This document shows, piece by piece, positions 56,060 to 64,000 of a stretch of 64,000 nucleotides of DNA (the first letter of the stretch is position 1; the number at the start of each line of letters is the position of its first letter). Made by a program: the position numbers and the translations under genes. The notes beneath the pieces are model-generated. The model searched no databases. It saw only the letters and a program-made list of their open reading frames with translations, and was not told the origin of the DNA. Source of the DNA: Candidatus Protochlamydia naegleriophila (GTDB lineage: Bacteria > Chlamydiota > Chlamydiia > Chlamydiales > Parachlamydiaceae); assembly GCF_001499655.1 (NCBI RefSeq), contig NZ_LN879502.1, forward strand, positions 1,488,001 through 1,552,000. Direction: 5' to 3'.

Positions 56060-57007
56060 TCATAAGAGATGCCACAAAAGAGCTATTTCAGCCGCATAAA
56101 GCCCCATCACTAACAAAAATCCACCAAACGTCACCGCTCGATTGCGATTGCTACTTGGGATCAGCCACCAGCTTAATAACCAGATGGCAAAGGGCATCAG
56201 CGGCCAAGCAAGTAATGTCACACTAATCGCATTGCCAATGAATGTGCCAAGAGCCATATTGAGCTTAGCTGTCCATGGTGAAAGATATTTGAGCTCAAGC
56301 ATGACGACCGGAAAGAGAACCAATAGAACCAACATAGTTTGCTTCCAGACAGCAGGCACGACTCCCTCTTTTGCGATCGAAGAGAACCAGCCCGCATAGG
56401 GAGTTATGATGCGATGGCTTTCAAGCGACGAAATCAACGACGTCGACTCTTTTAAAACCTCATGCCGTTCTGGCGAAGAAAGCCAATGATCTAGATTTTC
56501 AGGCGTGTCAAATTGTAAAAGGGTAATCCAATAGCGCCCTTTACTTGTATTAGGCGACTGGACATACATTCCGCGAAAACCTGGAAACTTCGACTCGGCT
56601 TGGTGAATCTTTGCAATCCATTCACGATAAGCCTCTTCATGCTCCAAAGCTATCTGAGTGACGAAGACTTCGGTTACTCCTCCTTGCAAATGAGATGCTC
56701 CTGTCTCGATCTCTTGAATGGCATTTTGCCCTTCCTTACCCAAAAGCCCTTTCAATTCCTCTCGGAGTTTCAACCGATCCGGCGAGGCACGCCATGCCAC
56801 AACATCTTCCGGGTCATGAAAGCGCTGCACAAGGGTCCAAATGGGAGTTTCTTTTTCAAGCGAAGATAAAATTTCCAGGCTGACAAATCCAGGAAATTTG
56901 GCAATGGCGGTATTTAGTTTGGCTTGCCAATCGCTAAATGCCGCCTTGGACTTGGGAGGTACCTTAACTTTAGTTGTGAAAATGGTGATCTTGTCGGTTG
57001 CTGTCAT
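56060..57007 (-). CDS. Twin antibiotic-biosynthesis-monooxygenase (ABM) domain membrane protein
   Basis: 315 residues. Two related ABM-type ferredoxin folds (about 5-95: KAAFSDWQAKLNTAIAKFPG; about 112-205: EAYREWIAKIHQAESKFPGF with NLDHWLSSPER) are followed by three C-terminal helices (MLVLLVLFPVVMLELKYL; WPLMPFAIWLLSWWLIP; FGGFLLVMGLYAAEIALLW). Twin-ABM membrane proteins occur scattered in bacteria; the substrate is unknown. It starts 25 bases after the deaminase gene and is probably cotranscribed. Confidence 0.8.
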   Translation of the reverse strand: MTATDKITIFTTKVKVPPKSKAAFSDWQAKLNTAIAKFPGFVSLEILSSLEKETPIWTLVQRFHDPEDVVAWRASPDRLKLREELKGLLGKEGQNAIQEIETGASHLQGGVTEVFVTQIALEHEEAYREWIAKIHQAESKFPGFRGMYVQSPNTSKGRYWITLLQFDTPENLDHWLSSPERHEVLKESTSLISSLESHRIITPYAGWFSSIAKEGVVPAVWKQTMLVLLVLFPVVMLELKYLSPWTAKLNMALGTFIGNAISVTLLAWPLMPFAIWLLSWWLIPSSNRNRAVTFGGFLLVMGLYAAEIALLWHLL

Positions 57008-57032
57008 AAAATACCCCTACTATTTGCTAAGA

Positions 57033-57554
57033 TTAATAATGGCCGTGGCCTGGCATACTAGCAAACTCTTTCCAGACTTCAACAGCCTCTGGACGCATCT
57101 TTTCAGAAAATTGAATACGGCGATCCTTTGAGTCTTTGCGCAATTCATCCAAGATGTCGGTATCTTGGAAATTTCCGTATTTCAGCGCATCATCCATTGT
57201 CGCACCATAGAAAATATGATCGATATGCGCCCAATAGGCCGTAGCTAAACACATCGGACAACACTCAGCGCTTGTGTATAAAATGCATCCTTCAAGATGA
57301 GGTGTTCCAAGCTTTTTACAAGCCTCGCGAATTGCCTGCATTTCAGCATGCCATGTCGGATCTTTGTGCTTAAGAACTTGATTGTATCCTTCTGCAATGA
57401 TCTTGCCATCTTTCACAACCACGGCCCCAAATACACCGCCCGTCTTTTCAATAATTGAAGCGCGCCGGCTAAGTTCGATGGCTCTTTGCATGAATTCTTC
57501 TTTAAATTCTTTTTGATAGTCTTTGTGTTTTTGTTTGCTTAGTGTGCTTACCAT
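57033..57554 (-). CDS. Nucleoside/guanine deaminase (CDA fold)
   Basis: 173 residues from the ATG at 57554, which follows GGAGGAAACT; an in-frame TTG 12 bases upstream is unlikely. Zinc site: HAE (H69, E71) and PMC within CCPMC (C99, C102). The flanks DPTWHAEMQAIREACKKLGT and WAHIDHIFYGATMDDALKYG fit guanine deaminase (GuaD-type) more than tRNA-specific TadA. Role: purine salvage. Confidence 0.85.
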   Translation of the reverse strand: MVSTLSKQKHKDYQKEFKEEFMQRAIELSRRASIIEKTGGVFGAVVVKDGKIIAEGYNQVLKHKDPTWHAEMQAIREACKKLGTPHLEGCILYTSAECCPMCLATAYWAHIDHIFYGATMDDALKYGNFQDTDILDELRKDSKDRRIQFSEKMRPEAVEVWKEFASMPGHGHY

Positions 57555-57842
57555 AGTTTCCTCCAATAAATTTTACTTTTCTCCAAACGCTTAAAAATGC
57601 CTTTGCATATAAAATTCACCCCAGCATCACGAAGCAATGCTTTTTGCTCGCTGATGCAAGTTTCTGAGCATTACCTATCGGGATTAGATCAGAACACTTG
57701 TATGTTGTCAATTCATCAACATTTTATTTTAAAAAGATCAGCAAGATCCTTGTCTGAACTATAAAAAAATGGATCATAGACAAAAAATTCGCTTTATCGC
57801 CATGATCAATTTTTTTATTACCTTAAATCGAGAATTCTTTTT

Positions 57843-58499
57843 ATGATGCCTCTTGGAGATGATAATTCGTCTAGAAAAAGCACCCCTTATGTCACTTATA
57901 TTTTGCTGGCTTTGAATATTTTATTTTTTTTCGCAGAACTGCAGGGAGGAATGGAGTTTATTCAGCGCTGGGCCTTTGTTCCAAGCAGATTCTCGGCCCA
58001 TCCTTGGAACAACGTCATCACCTTGTTTACATCCATGTTTATGCATGGGGGTTGGATGCACTTGGCTGGTAATATGCTTTACTTGTGGATTTTCGGAGAC
58101 AATGTCGAAGATCGGTTGGGGCGATTTAAATACATTCTTTTTTATCTTTTAAGCGGGCTAGCAGCGACACTAGCCCAATACGTATTCGTTCCCGATTCTA
58201 CCATTCCAAACCTTGGAGCCTCAGGAGCAATCGCTGGCATTCTCGGCGCTTATATTCTTCTTTACCCAGGCCAAAAAGTCAAAGTCTTAGTGGGACAATC
58301 CATTGTCTTAATGCCAGCCCTCGTCGTCATAGGAATCTGGATTTTTTTACAGTTAGTGAGTGGTGCAGGAACCCTCTATTCGGTCAAAAATGACGAGGGA
58401 GGAGTGGCCTACATGGCCCACATTGGCGGCTTCTTTGTAGGATTAGCCCTGGCTTTCATTTTTCGAAAAACAGAAGGTAATAAACTAAGCCATCCATAG
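57843..58499 (+). CDS. Rhomboid intramembrane serine protease
   Basis: 218 residues, six helices. GWMHLAGNMLYLWIFG (N77 stabilises the oxyanion), the catalytic Ser in NLGASGAIAGILGAY (S127) and the catalytic His in MAHIGGFFVG (H193) are all present. It cleaves membrane proteins within the bilayer; substrates unknown. Divergent from the deaminase gene. A 290-base spacer holds both promoters. Confidence 0.9.
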   Translation: MMPLGDDNSSRKSTPYVTYILLALNILFFFAELQGGMEFIQRWAFVPSRFSAHPWNNVITLFTSMFMHGGWMHLAGNMLYLWIFGDNVEDRLGRFKYILFYLLSGLAATLAQYVFVPDSTIPNLGASGAIAGILGAYILLYPGQKVKVLVGQSIVLMPALVVIGIWIFLQLVSGAGTLYSVKNDEGGVAYMAHIGGFFVGLALAFIFRKTEGNKLSHP

Positions 58500-59151
58500 G
58501 ATCCCTGCTACCATAAATGTGAATCGCAAGTAGGATGGCAGATAATTCGGCCTTTTGCCCTCATGTGATTTAGGAACTGTGAGAAAGGCAAAAATGAAAT
58601 GGAGTGCAGAAGAGCGATTGATTTAGAATTTTGGATTCATCCATTTGAAATTTAAGCTTTTTACAATTAGACTCCTTCCTTGATAGCAGATCTCAAAACC
58701 ATGCGACTTATCATTCTAATTCTGATTGAATTTCAATATATTAACACCGAAAACCTTATCCCCTTTGACTACCAACCATGAGATTGACCCAGTTTCTTCC
58801 TTTTAGAGTCTCTAAAACCCACTTTTTACTCATTGGAATAGCCATAGGAATCGCAAGTCAACGCATCCCCGAGGTCAAACTCTATACCGACTACATTCTT
58901 CAGCACGTAAATGGCTCTTTCGACGTGCAATCGCTTATTCTACTCTTCCAAAAATATAAGAACCCTCTCTTTATCCCCTGAGTCTCTTGAATCCAACCGT
59001 TCGCAAAACTTCACTCGCAAAACGAGCAAGACCCCTTATCCATACGGATTTACACGCAATCATCGCCTATTTAGAGGCTAGGCAAAAAATGAAAACCCCT
59101 TTATAAGACGGAAAAGCTCTTATTTTATTGGAAAAGCAAAAGGGAAAAGCC
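58500..59151. other. Intergenic region with one doubtful small ORF
   Basis: About 650 bases. Apart from the ORF at 58778-58981, nothing is recognised. AAAGGGAAAAGCC before 59152 is the ribosome binding site of the next gene. Confidence 0.35.
58778..58981 (+). CDS. Small hypothetical protein, doubtful
   Basis: 67 residues with a hydrophobic segment (THFLLIGIAIGIASQ) and a polar tail. No clear ribosome binding site. It could be a chance ORF. Confidence 0.3.
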   Translation: MRLTQFLPFRVSKTHFLLIGIAIGIASQRIPEVKLYTDYILQHVNGSFDVQSLILLFQKYKNPLFIP

Positions 59152-60303
59152 ATGAATCCATATTTTGACAAAGAACCAAGACATCATGCAGGCTGCCAAT
59201 CAGAAGTCGACCATGATCGCAGTTTTCCAGATTTTGATTTATTAAGTCCTTTAAGCATTAGGGGTGTTAAACTCAAAAACCGTATTGCCGTCTCCCCTAT
59301 GTGTCAATACTCCTCTGAAAATGGATTCGCAGATGATTGGCATCTCGTTCACTTGGGTAGCCGAGCCGTTGGCGGTGCCGCATTGGTTTTCACCGAAGCC
59401 ACAGCCGTAACAGCTCAAGGGCGTATTTCGCCAGGAGATCTTGGAATTTGGGATGATAAACAAATCGAGCCGCTCGCACGCATTGCCGCCTTCATCGACC
59501 GCATGGGCTCAATTCCAGGCATTCAACTTGCGCACGCAGGACGTAAAGGAAGTTGCGCCGTCCCCTGGCTTGGAGGGCATGGCTTATTGCCGACCGAGGG
59601 TGGATGGCCTATTGTAGCCCCAAGCGCGGTTGCATTCTCCGAAAACAATCCCTTACCAAAAGAATTGGACAAACAAGGCATTACCGAAATCAAAGAGGCC
59701 TTCAAAAGAAGTGTCCACCGATCCCTAAAAGCCGGATTTCAAATCATTGAAATCCACTCAGCCCATGGGTATTTACTTCACGAATTTCTTTCGCCTTTAA
59801 GCAACCATCGGACCGATGAGTATGGCGGAGGCTTGCAAAATCGCATTCGATTGCTTTGCGAAGTAGTCGAAGATACACGCTCCATCATTCCACCAAGTAT
59901 GCCTCTTTTTGTTCGCATTTCAGCAACCGACTGGGAAGAAGGAGGATGGGACTTGGAGCAGTCTGTTACGCTTGCTAAAAGCCTATCATCGTTAGGAGTC
60001 GATCTCATCGACACATCCACTGGTGGCTTAGTCCCACATGCCAAAATTCCGGTTGGGCCTAATTACCAGGTTCCTTTCGCAGCTCAAATTCGAGAAGAGG
60101 CTAAAATCCTAACTGGAGCCGTTGGACTGATAACCGATCCTCATCAAGCCAATGACGTCATTACCTCCGGAGAAGCCGATCTTGTATTTTTAGCCAGAGA
60201 GTTTCTACGCGAGCCTTACTGGGCCCTAAAAGCGGAATACGCCCTCAACCAAGCTCCTTCATGGCCCACACCATACGGTTATGCAGTCCGCCGCCGTAAA
60301 TGA
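59152..60303 (+). CDS. NADH:flavin oxidoreductase, old yellow enzyme family
   Basis: 383 residues from the ATG at 59152, preceded by AAGGGAAAA; a TTG at 59128 is an in-frame alternative. TIM barrel with FMN: LKNRIAVSPMCQYSSENGFA, DWHLVHLGSRAVGGAALVF, IQLAHAGRKG, IEIHSAHGYLLHEFLSPLSN, RTDEYGGGLQNR. The pattern SPMCQYS with AHAGRK is the YqjM (thermophilic-like) class. It reduces activated alkenes using NAD(P)H, with roles in detoxification or stress. Confidence 0.9.
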   Translation: MNPYFDKEPRHHAGCQSEVDHDRSFPDFDLLSPLSIRGVKLKNRIAVSPMCQYSSENGFADDWHLVHLGSRAVGGAALVFTEATAVTAQGRISPGDLGIWDDKQIEPLARIAAFIDRMGSIPGIQLAHAGRKGSCAVPWLGGHGLLPTEGGWPIVAPSAVAFSENNPLPKELDKQGITEIKEAFKRSVHRSLKAGFQIIEIHSAHGYLLHEFLSPLSNHRTDEYGGGLQNRIRLLCEVVEDTRSIIPPSMPLFVRISATDWEEGGWDLEQSVTLAKSLSSLGVDLIDTSTGGLVPHAKIPVGPNYQVPFAAQIREEAKILTGAVGLITDPHQANDVITSGEADLVFLAREFLREPYWALKAEYALNQAPSWPTPYGYAVRRRK

Positions 60304-60390
60304 AGGCCTAAGATAGCAATCCAGGGCTCCCAGTTTAAACCTGCGGAGCTCTTGCAAAAAAAGTCCGGCACCCTCCCCCATGGATGATGC

Positions 60391-62283
60391 TCAATCCTCT
60401 TCATACTGAATTTTAAGCTCATTCATGATTAGCGGATCGGCAAGCGTCGTGACATCTCCGAGGATCCGTCCTTCTGCAATGTCCCGAAGCAGGCGTCGCA
60501 TGATTTTACCACTTCGTGTTTTGGGAAGGTCGCGAACAAAAATAATTTTTTCTGGTCTTGCAAGGGCCCCGATTTTTTCAACAACGTGATGCTTCAAAAC
60601 CTCAGCTAGGTATTCTCCTGGCTCAAATCCTTCCTTTAAAGAGGTAAAGGCCGCAATGGCTTGACCCTTGATAGGATGGCTGATGGCAATGACGGCGGCT
60701 TCTGCAACGCTTGAATGATCCACTAAAGCACTTTCCACTTCGATACTTCCAATACGATGGCCTGACACATTAATCACGTCATCAACTCGTCCCAATAGCC
60801 AATAATAGCCGTCTTTGTCGCGATTAGCCCCATCACCCGTAAAATAGTAGCGGCCATTCCATTTTTTCCAATAGACTTCCTCGTAGCGCTCAGGGTCATT
60901 ATAAATCCCTCTTAGCATCGAAGGCCAAGGCGAAGTCACGACCAGATAGCCAAAATTAACATCCATTCCTTTATCGTTAAGAATGGCAACATCTATTCCG
61001 GGAAGGGGAAATGCCGCACTCCCGGGCTTTAGAGGCGTAAATCCCGGCAAAGGTGCAATCATGATACTCCCCGTCTCAGTCTGCCACCAGGTATCAACGA
61101 TCGGACACTTTTCCAGACCCACATGCTTATAATACCACATCCAAGCCTCCGGATTGATAGACTCACCAACAGATCCAAGCAGCCGCAAAGAAGAAAGATC
61201 GTGCTTCTTTAACCACTCTTCACCCCATTTCATAAACATTCTAATGGCAGTCGGTGCAGTATAGAGAGTCGTGACTTTATGCTTCTCGATTAACTTCCAA
61301 AAACGATCGCGCTGAGGCCAATCAGGAGCCCCTTCATACAAAAGCTGAGTCATTCCATTGGCAAGCGGTCCATAAACGACATAACTATGGCCTGTGATCC
61401 AGCCAATATCGGCGGTACACCAATAGATATCGGAAGGCTTAACATCAAACACCCATTTAGTCGTCGCCGCCACGCCCACCATATAACCGCCTGTCGTATG
61501 AACAATTCCCTTGGGATGGCCGGTCGTGCCAGAAGTATAAAGGATAAAAAGCATGTCTTCTGCGTCCATCTCCACTGCCAGACATTGGCTAGAAGCGTCT
61601 TGCATCAATTGATCATACCATAAATCCCTTCCAGGTTGCATAGGAATGGGTTCTTTAGTGTGTTTGATGACGATAGTATGCTCAACACTCGGACACTCTT
61701 GCAGGGCAATGTCGACAGCTTCTTTTAATTGGATAACTTTGCCTTTGCGAAATCCACCATCAGCCGTAATGACAAGCTTTGCTTCGGCATCATTGATGCG
61801 GTCTTTTAAAGCTTCAGCCGAAAATCCGCCAAACACGACAGTATGCACGGCTCCAATGCGTGCACACGCCAGCATTGCAGCAACCGACTCTGGAATGAGG
61901 GGAAGATAAAGAGCAACCCGGTCCCCCTTTTGAATGCCGAGGGATTTAAGAACATTGGCTAGTTTACAGACTTCTGCAAAAAGCTCTTCGTACGTTAAGG
62001 TTTTAACCTCTCCGCGTTCCCCTTCCCAAATGAGCGCTTTTTTATAGCGCGTCTCGGTTCCCATATGGCGATCGAGACAGTTATAGCAAGCATTGAGCTT
62101 ACCGCCTACAAACCATTTAGCGTGAGGTGGCTGCCATTGCAGGACTTGATTCCAAGTTTGAAACCAATGAAGAGTATTGGCCTGCTTAGCCCAAAAAGCT
62201 TCACGGTTAAGACTTGCCTCTTTAAATAATTCTAAAACTTGAACATTGGATTGATTTTTAGGCTGTTCCGAAGAAAAAAACAC
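60391..62283 (-). CDS. acs: Acetyl-CoA synthetase
   Basis: 630 residues, normal length. N-terminus [20 protein letters not shown], then the P-loop [39 protein letters not shown] (motif with TETG) and the C-terminal [19 protein letters not shown] with the lysine that is acetylated in the family. It converts acetate, ATP and CoA to acetyl-CoA, feeding lipid synthesis and possibly the carboxyltransferase/KAS III-like pair elsewhere in the window (inference). No adjacent regulator is seen. Confidence 0.95.
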   Translation of the reverse strand: MFFSSEQPKNQSNVQVLELFKEASLNREAFWAKQANTLHWFQTWNQVLQWQPPHAKWFVGGKLNACYNCLDRHMGTETRYKKALIWEGERGEVKTLTYEELFAEVCKLANVLKSLGIQKGDRVALYLPLIPESVAAMLACARIGAVHTVVFGGFSAEALKDRINDAEAKLVITADGGFRKGKVIQLKEAVDIALQECPSVEHTIVIKHTKEPIPMQPGRDLWYDQLMQDASSQCLAVEMDAEDMLFILYTSGTTGHPKGIVHTTGGYMVGVAATTKWVFDVKPSDIYWCTADIGWITGHSYVVYGPLANGMTQLLYEGAPDWPQRDRFWKLIEKHKVTTLYTAPTAIRMFMKWGEEWLKKHDLSSLRLLGSVGESINPEAWMWYYKHVGLEKCPIVDTWWQTETGSIMIAPLPGFTPLKPGSAAFPLPGIDVAILNDKGMDVNFGYLVVTSPWPSMLRGIYNDPERYEEVYWKKWNGRYYFTGDGANRDKDGYYWLLGRVDDVINVSGHRIGSIEVESALVDHSSVAEAAVIAISHPIKGQAIAAFTSLKEGFEPGEYLAEVLKHHVVEKIGALARPEKIIFVRDLPKTRSGKIMRRLLRDIAEGRILGDVTTLADPLIMNELKIQYEED

Positions 62284-62418
62284 CGATACTTACTCCATAA
62301 TATTATATTAGGAACTATATTACCGAGTAAGCACTGAGATCTCAACAAGTTTTATAAGCAAAGGCATGCGATGCACACATGCATAGGCCGGTTTTTATAC
62401 AAAACTGCAAGCTCTCTT

Positions 62419-62685
62419 TTACCTGTCCTGATTCTCCACTTCCTTGCGGCCAAAGCGATTATATAAAAAGAGAAGAATCATCGCCCCGACCAATGACATA
62501 AAAAACCCGGCAGATTGATCCTGCCGATAAACGCCAAGCGTATCGCCAATGAATTTTCCAACGACAGCTCCTCCAATTCCAAGAAGCGTTGTGAGAATAA
62601 GGCCTAGAGGATCTCTTCCAGGCATGAGGGCTCGTGCAAAAAGTCCTACGATAAAGCCGATTACAACCGTACTAATGATTCCCAT
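62419..62685 (-). CDS. GlsB/YeaQ/YmgE family small membrane protein
   Basis: 88 residues from the ATG at 62685 (GGGAGGGGTC precedes it; a GTG lies four codons upstream). Three helices: STVVIGFIVGLFARALMPG, LGLILTTLLGIGGAVVGKFI, GFFMSLVGAMILLFLYNRF. The phrases ARALMPGRDP and LGIGGAVVG define the family (transglycosylase-associated/stress-induced). Confidence 0.9.
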   Translation of the reverse strand: MGIISTVVIGFIVGLFARALMPGRDPLGLILTTLLGIGGAVVGKFIGDTLGVYRQDQSAGFFMSLVGAMILLFLYNRFGRKEVENQDR

Positions 62686-62823
62686 GACCCCTCCCACTTT
62701 GATTTTACCAGAGCCTGCTAAACAATCTTCATTAGGCTCTAATCTTTTCTCAAAAACGAATGATGCCCACTCATTGCGACCATTAAGACCGTAGTTAAGC
62801 CGATTTGTACAATAGAGGCAAGA

Positions 62824-63828
62824 TCAAAAAAACACCGACTCGATAGCAAGTCCTGCTTTTTCCTCTCTGAAACAAATGACTTCTACAGAGCGAAGAGCAT
62901 AACCCCAGTCGAGAACCTCTTTTTGCAATTTTTCAATCATGTACCTGCCAAGAGATAAACTAGCCTTTACTTTATCGACCGAATCCAAAGTCAGGATCTT
63001 CACTTTTCTCATCTCAGACAAAGGATCTGCAATAACTTGTGAATTGATGATACTCTCATCAATGTAAACGGCGTCGCATAGACTATCGCGCGGCCGCAAA
63101 GCTGGTGCGCTTTGACAAAGAACCAGCCATTCAGTATCTGTATGGATCTGAAGATTTTCTTCTCTCATTTGAAAGGCATAAAACGCCTCTATCAATCTGA
63201 AAAAACCAGGAGCCGTCCGACCTTGGCCTGTAATGTGTTGAAAAGACTCGACCAAGCACTGTTTTAAGACTTCCAAACCGCTCAGTTTCAATGCAGAAGG
63301 ATTCTCAAATATCATGGCCAAATTCACACAGACGCGATCCCATGCAAGATACAAGGTGAGATCATGAAGGGTATTATAAGGATTTTCTACGAGCATTCTT
63401 TCATAATGATCGAGCGGCGCAGAAAAGAGATAGCCTGCTTGCGAAAACAAAGCAAAACGCCTTTTCTTTTGAATTTGATCGAGAAGGAAGGATTGATCGA
63501 TTTGAGGTAGAGCTTTAACCTGGGTCAAACACTCGACAAAGACCTGATCGTATAAGCGAATGAGTAGCTCGTCTTTTTGCTCTTCTTGAGCAAGGACTGC
63601 AATCATGAAATTAAAGAGTTGGCTCTGCTCGAAAGAGGGAAATGACCAAAACAGAGAACCTAATTCAATCGACTCTAAAAATGCAGGCCAATCGAATAGA
63701 AGCTTTAAGGGCTGCCCAGCCGCTAAGAGCCCCCCTTCTACACAAGCCTCAACAAGCAGATTTTTCTCGCTAATAGCCCCATCGGCATTTATTTTTCGTA
63801 TCAAACTGTTAGTTATAAAAGCTTTCAT
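62824..63828 (-). CDS. Hypothetical protein, chlamydial type
   Basis: 334 residues, soluble and mostly helical with several aromatic-rich parts (WPAFLESIELGSLFWSFPSF). No signal peptide, membrane helix or known motif. The C-part VKASLSLGRYMIEKLQKEVL may be a separate domain. Intact; family not identified. Confidence 0.6.
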   Translation of the reverse strand: MKAFITNSLIRKINADGAISEKNLLVEACVEGGLLAAGQPLKLLFDWPAFLESIELGSLFWSFPSFEQSQLFNFMIAVLAQEEQKDELLIRLYDQVFVECLTQVKALPQIDQSFLLDQIQKKRRFALFSQAGYLFSAPLDHYERMLVENPYNTLHDLTLYLAWDRVCVNLAMIFENPSALKLSGLEVLKQCLVESFQHITGQGRTAPGFFRLIEAFYAFQMREENLQIHTDTEWLVLCQSAPALRPRDSLCDAVYIDESIINSQVIADPLSEMRKVKILTLDSVDKVKASLSLGRYMIEKLQKEVLDWGYALRSVEVICFREEKAGLAIESVFF

Positions 63829-64000
63829 AAAAAATCCTATTTTTCTGCTAGCATAGCCAAGAAGATGTTAATAAACCTAGCAAAAATCCCTCTGCATCTG
63901 GAAAAACGATTGTCAGACAAATAAAAAAATTGATACATCTCTAACGAAAAAAATTAACGCTTTCAACTTCCAAGCAATAAAAAACGACGATGAAGACTCC

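Noticed and set aside
59553-59750. Plus-strand ORF inside the old yellow enzyme gene
   Set aside because: It is an out-of-frame shadow of a clearly conserved enzyme.

Overview
The window looks like a chromosome segment of an amoeba-associated chlamydia (Parachlamydiaceae-like). The grounds are eukaryote-like domains (an F-box, a MYND zinc finger, Sel1 and TPR repeats, a YopJ-like cysteine enzyme), long coiled-coil proteins, several proteins of chlamydial type and heavy decay of insertion sequences (IS). The genus is not determined. No rRNA, tRNA or CRISPR array was recognised.

Layout. 1-5.1 kb: the 5' part of mgtE, a secreted 2H-phosphoesterase-like protein, an apparently frameshifted large hypothetical gene and two tiny secreted proteins. 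5.2-43 kb: an AT-rich accessory island. It holds at least four IS families: IS1-like (two subtypes, about nine copies or fragments), an IS5 group with GAACCTATCCCGATAATG ends, IS3-like and IS256-like. It also holds miniature derivatives and gene remnants (AlbA-type regulator, serine recombinase, umuC, AAA ATPase/DUF234, SDR, DoxX, Sel1). Embedded in it are apparently intact cargo genes: a CPBP protease, a MYND-methyltransferase, a carboxyltransferase plus KAS III/type III PKS-like pair, an F-box protein, two paralogous coiled-coil proteins, a photolyase/TspO cluster and a YopJ-like protein. 44-64 kb: a more GC-rich, IS-free, conserved region with TauE, a PEGA lipoprotein, an RlmK-like methyltransferase, a redox/methylation/dioxygenase gene set, rhomboid, an old yellow enzyme, acetyl-CoA synthetase and small membrane proteins.

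How the genes may work together. The island seems to be where host-interaction genes are gained and lost. F-box, MYND, YopJ-like and coiled-coil proteins are plausible effectors. The carboxyltransferase and KAS III-like genes are adjacent and could make an unusual beta-keto product from CoA thioesters. The minus-strand genes at 48.6-54.9 kb (FAD oxidase, methyltransferase, TauD/SyrP-like dioxygenase, alpha/beta hydrolase) look like a small tailoring pathway. The photolyase, TspO, DUF2878 and SDR genes overlap by ATGA or lie a few bases apart and resemble a light/oxidative-stress operon, but two of the four are broken or truncated.

Strongest second-look items: the carboxyltransferase/KAS III pair, the YopJ-like protein with an H-x18-D pair and a downstream Cys, the MYND-methyltransferase, heptad-sized 21-bp tandem repeats in a coiled-coil gene, a 162-bp nested palindrome, a series of IS256-derived miniature elements ending in a 130-bp palindromic MITE, an IS1/IS5 chimeric ORF joined at a 7-bp microhomology, and recurrent homopolymer frameshifts.
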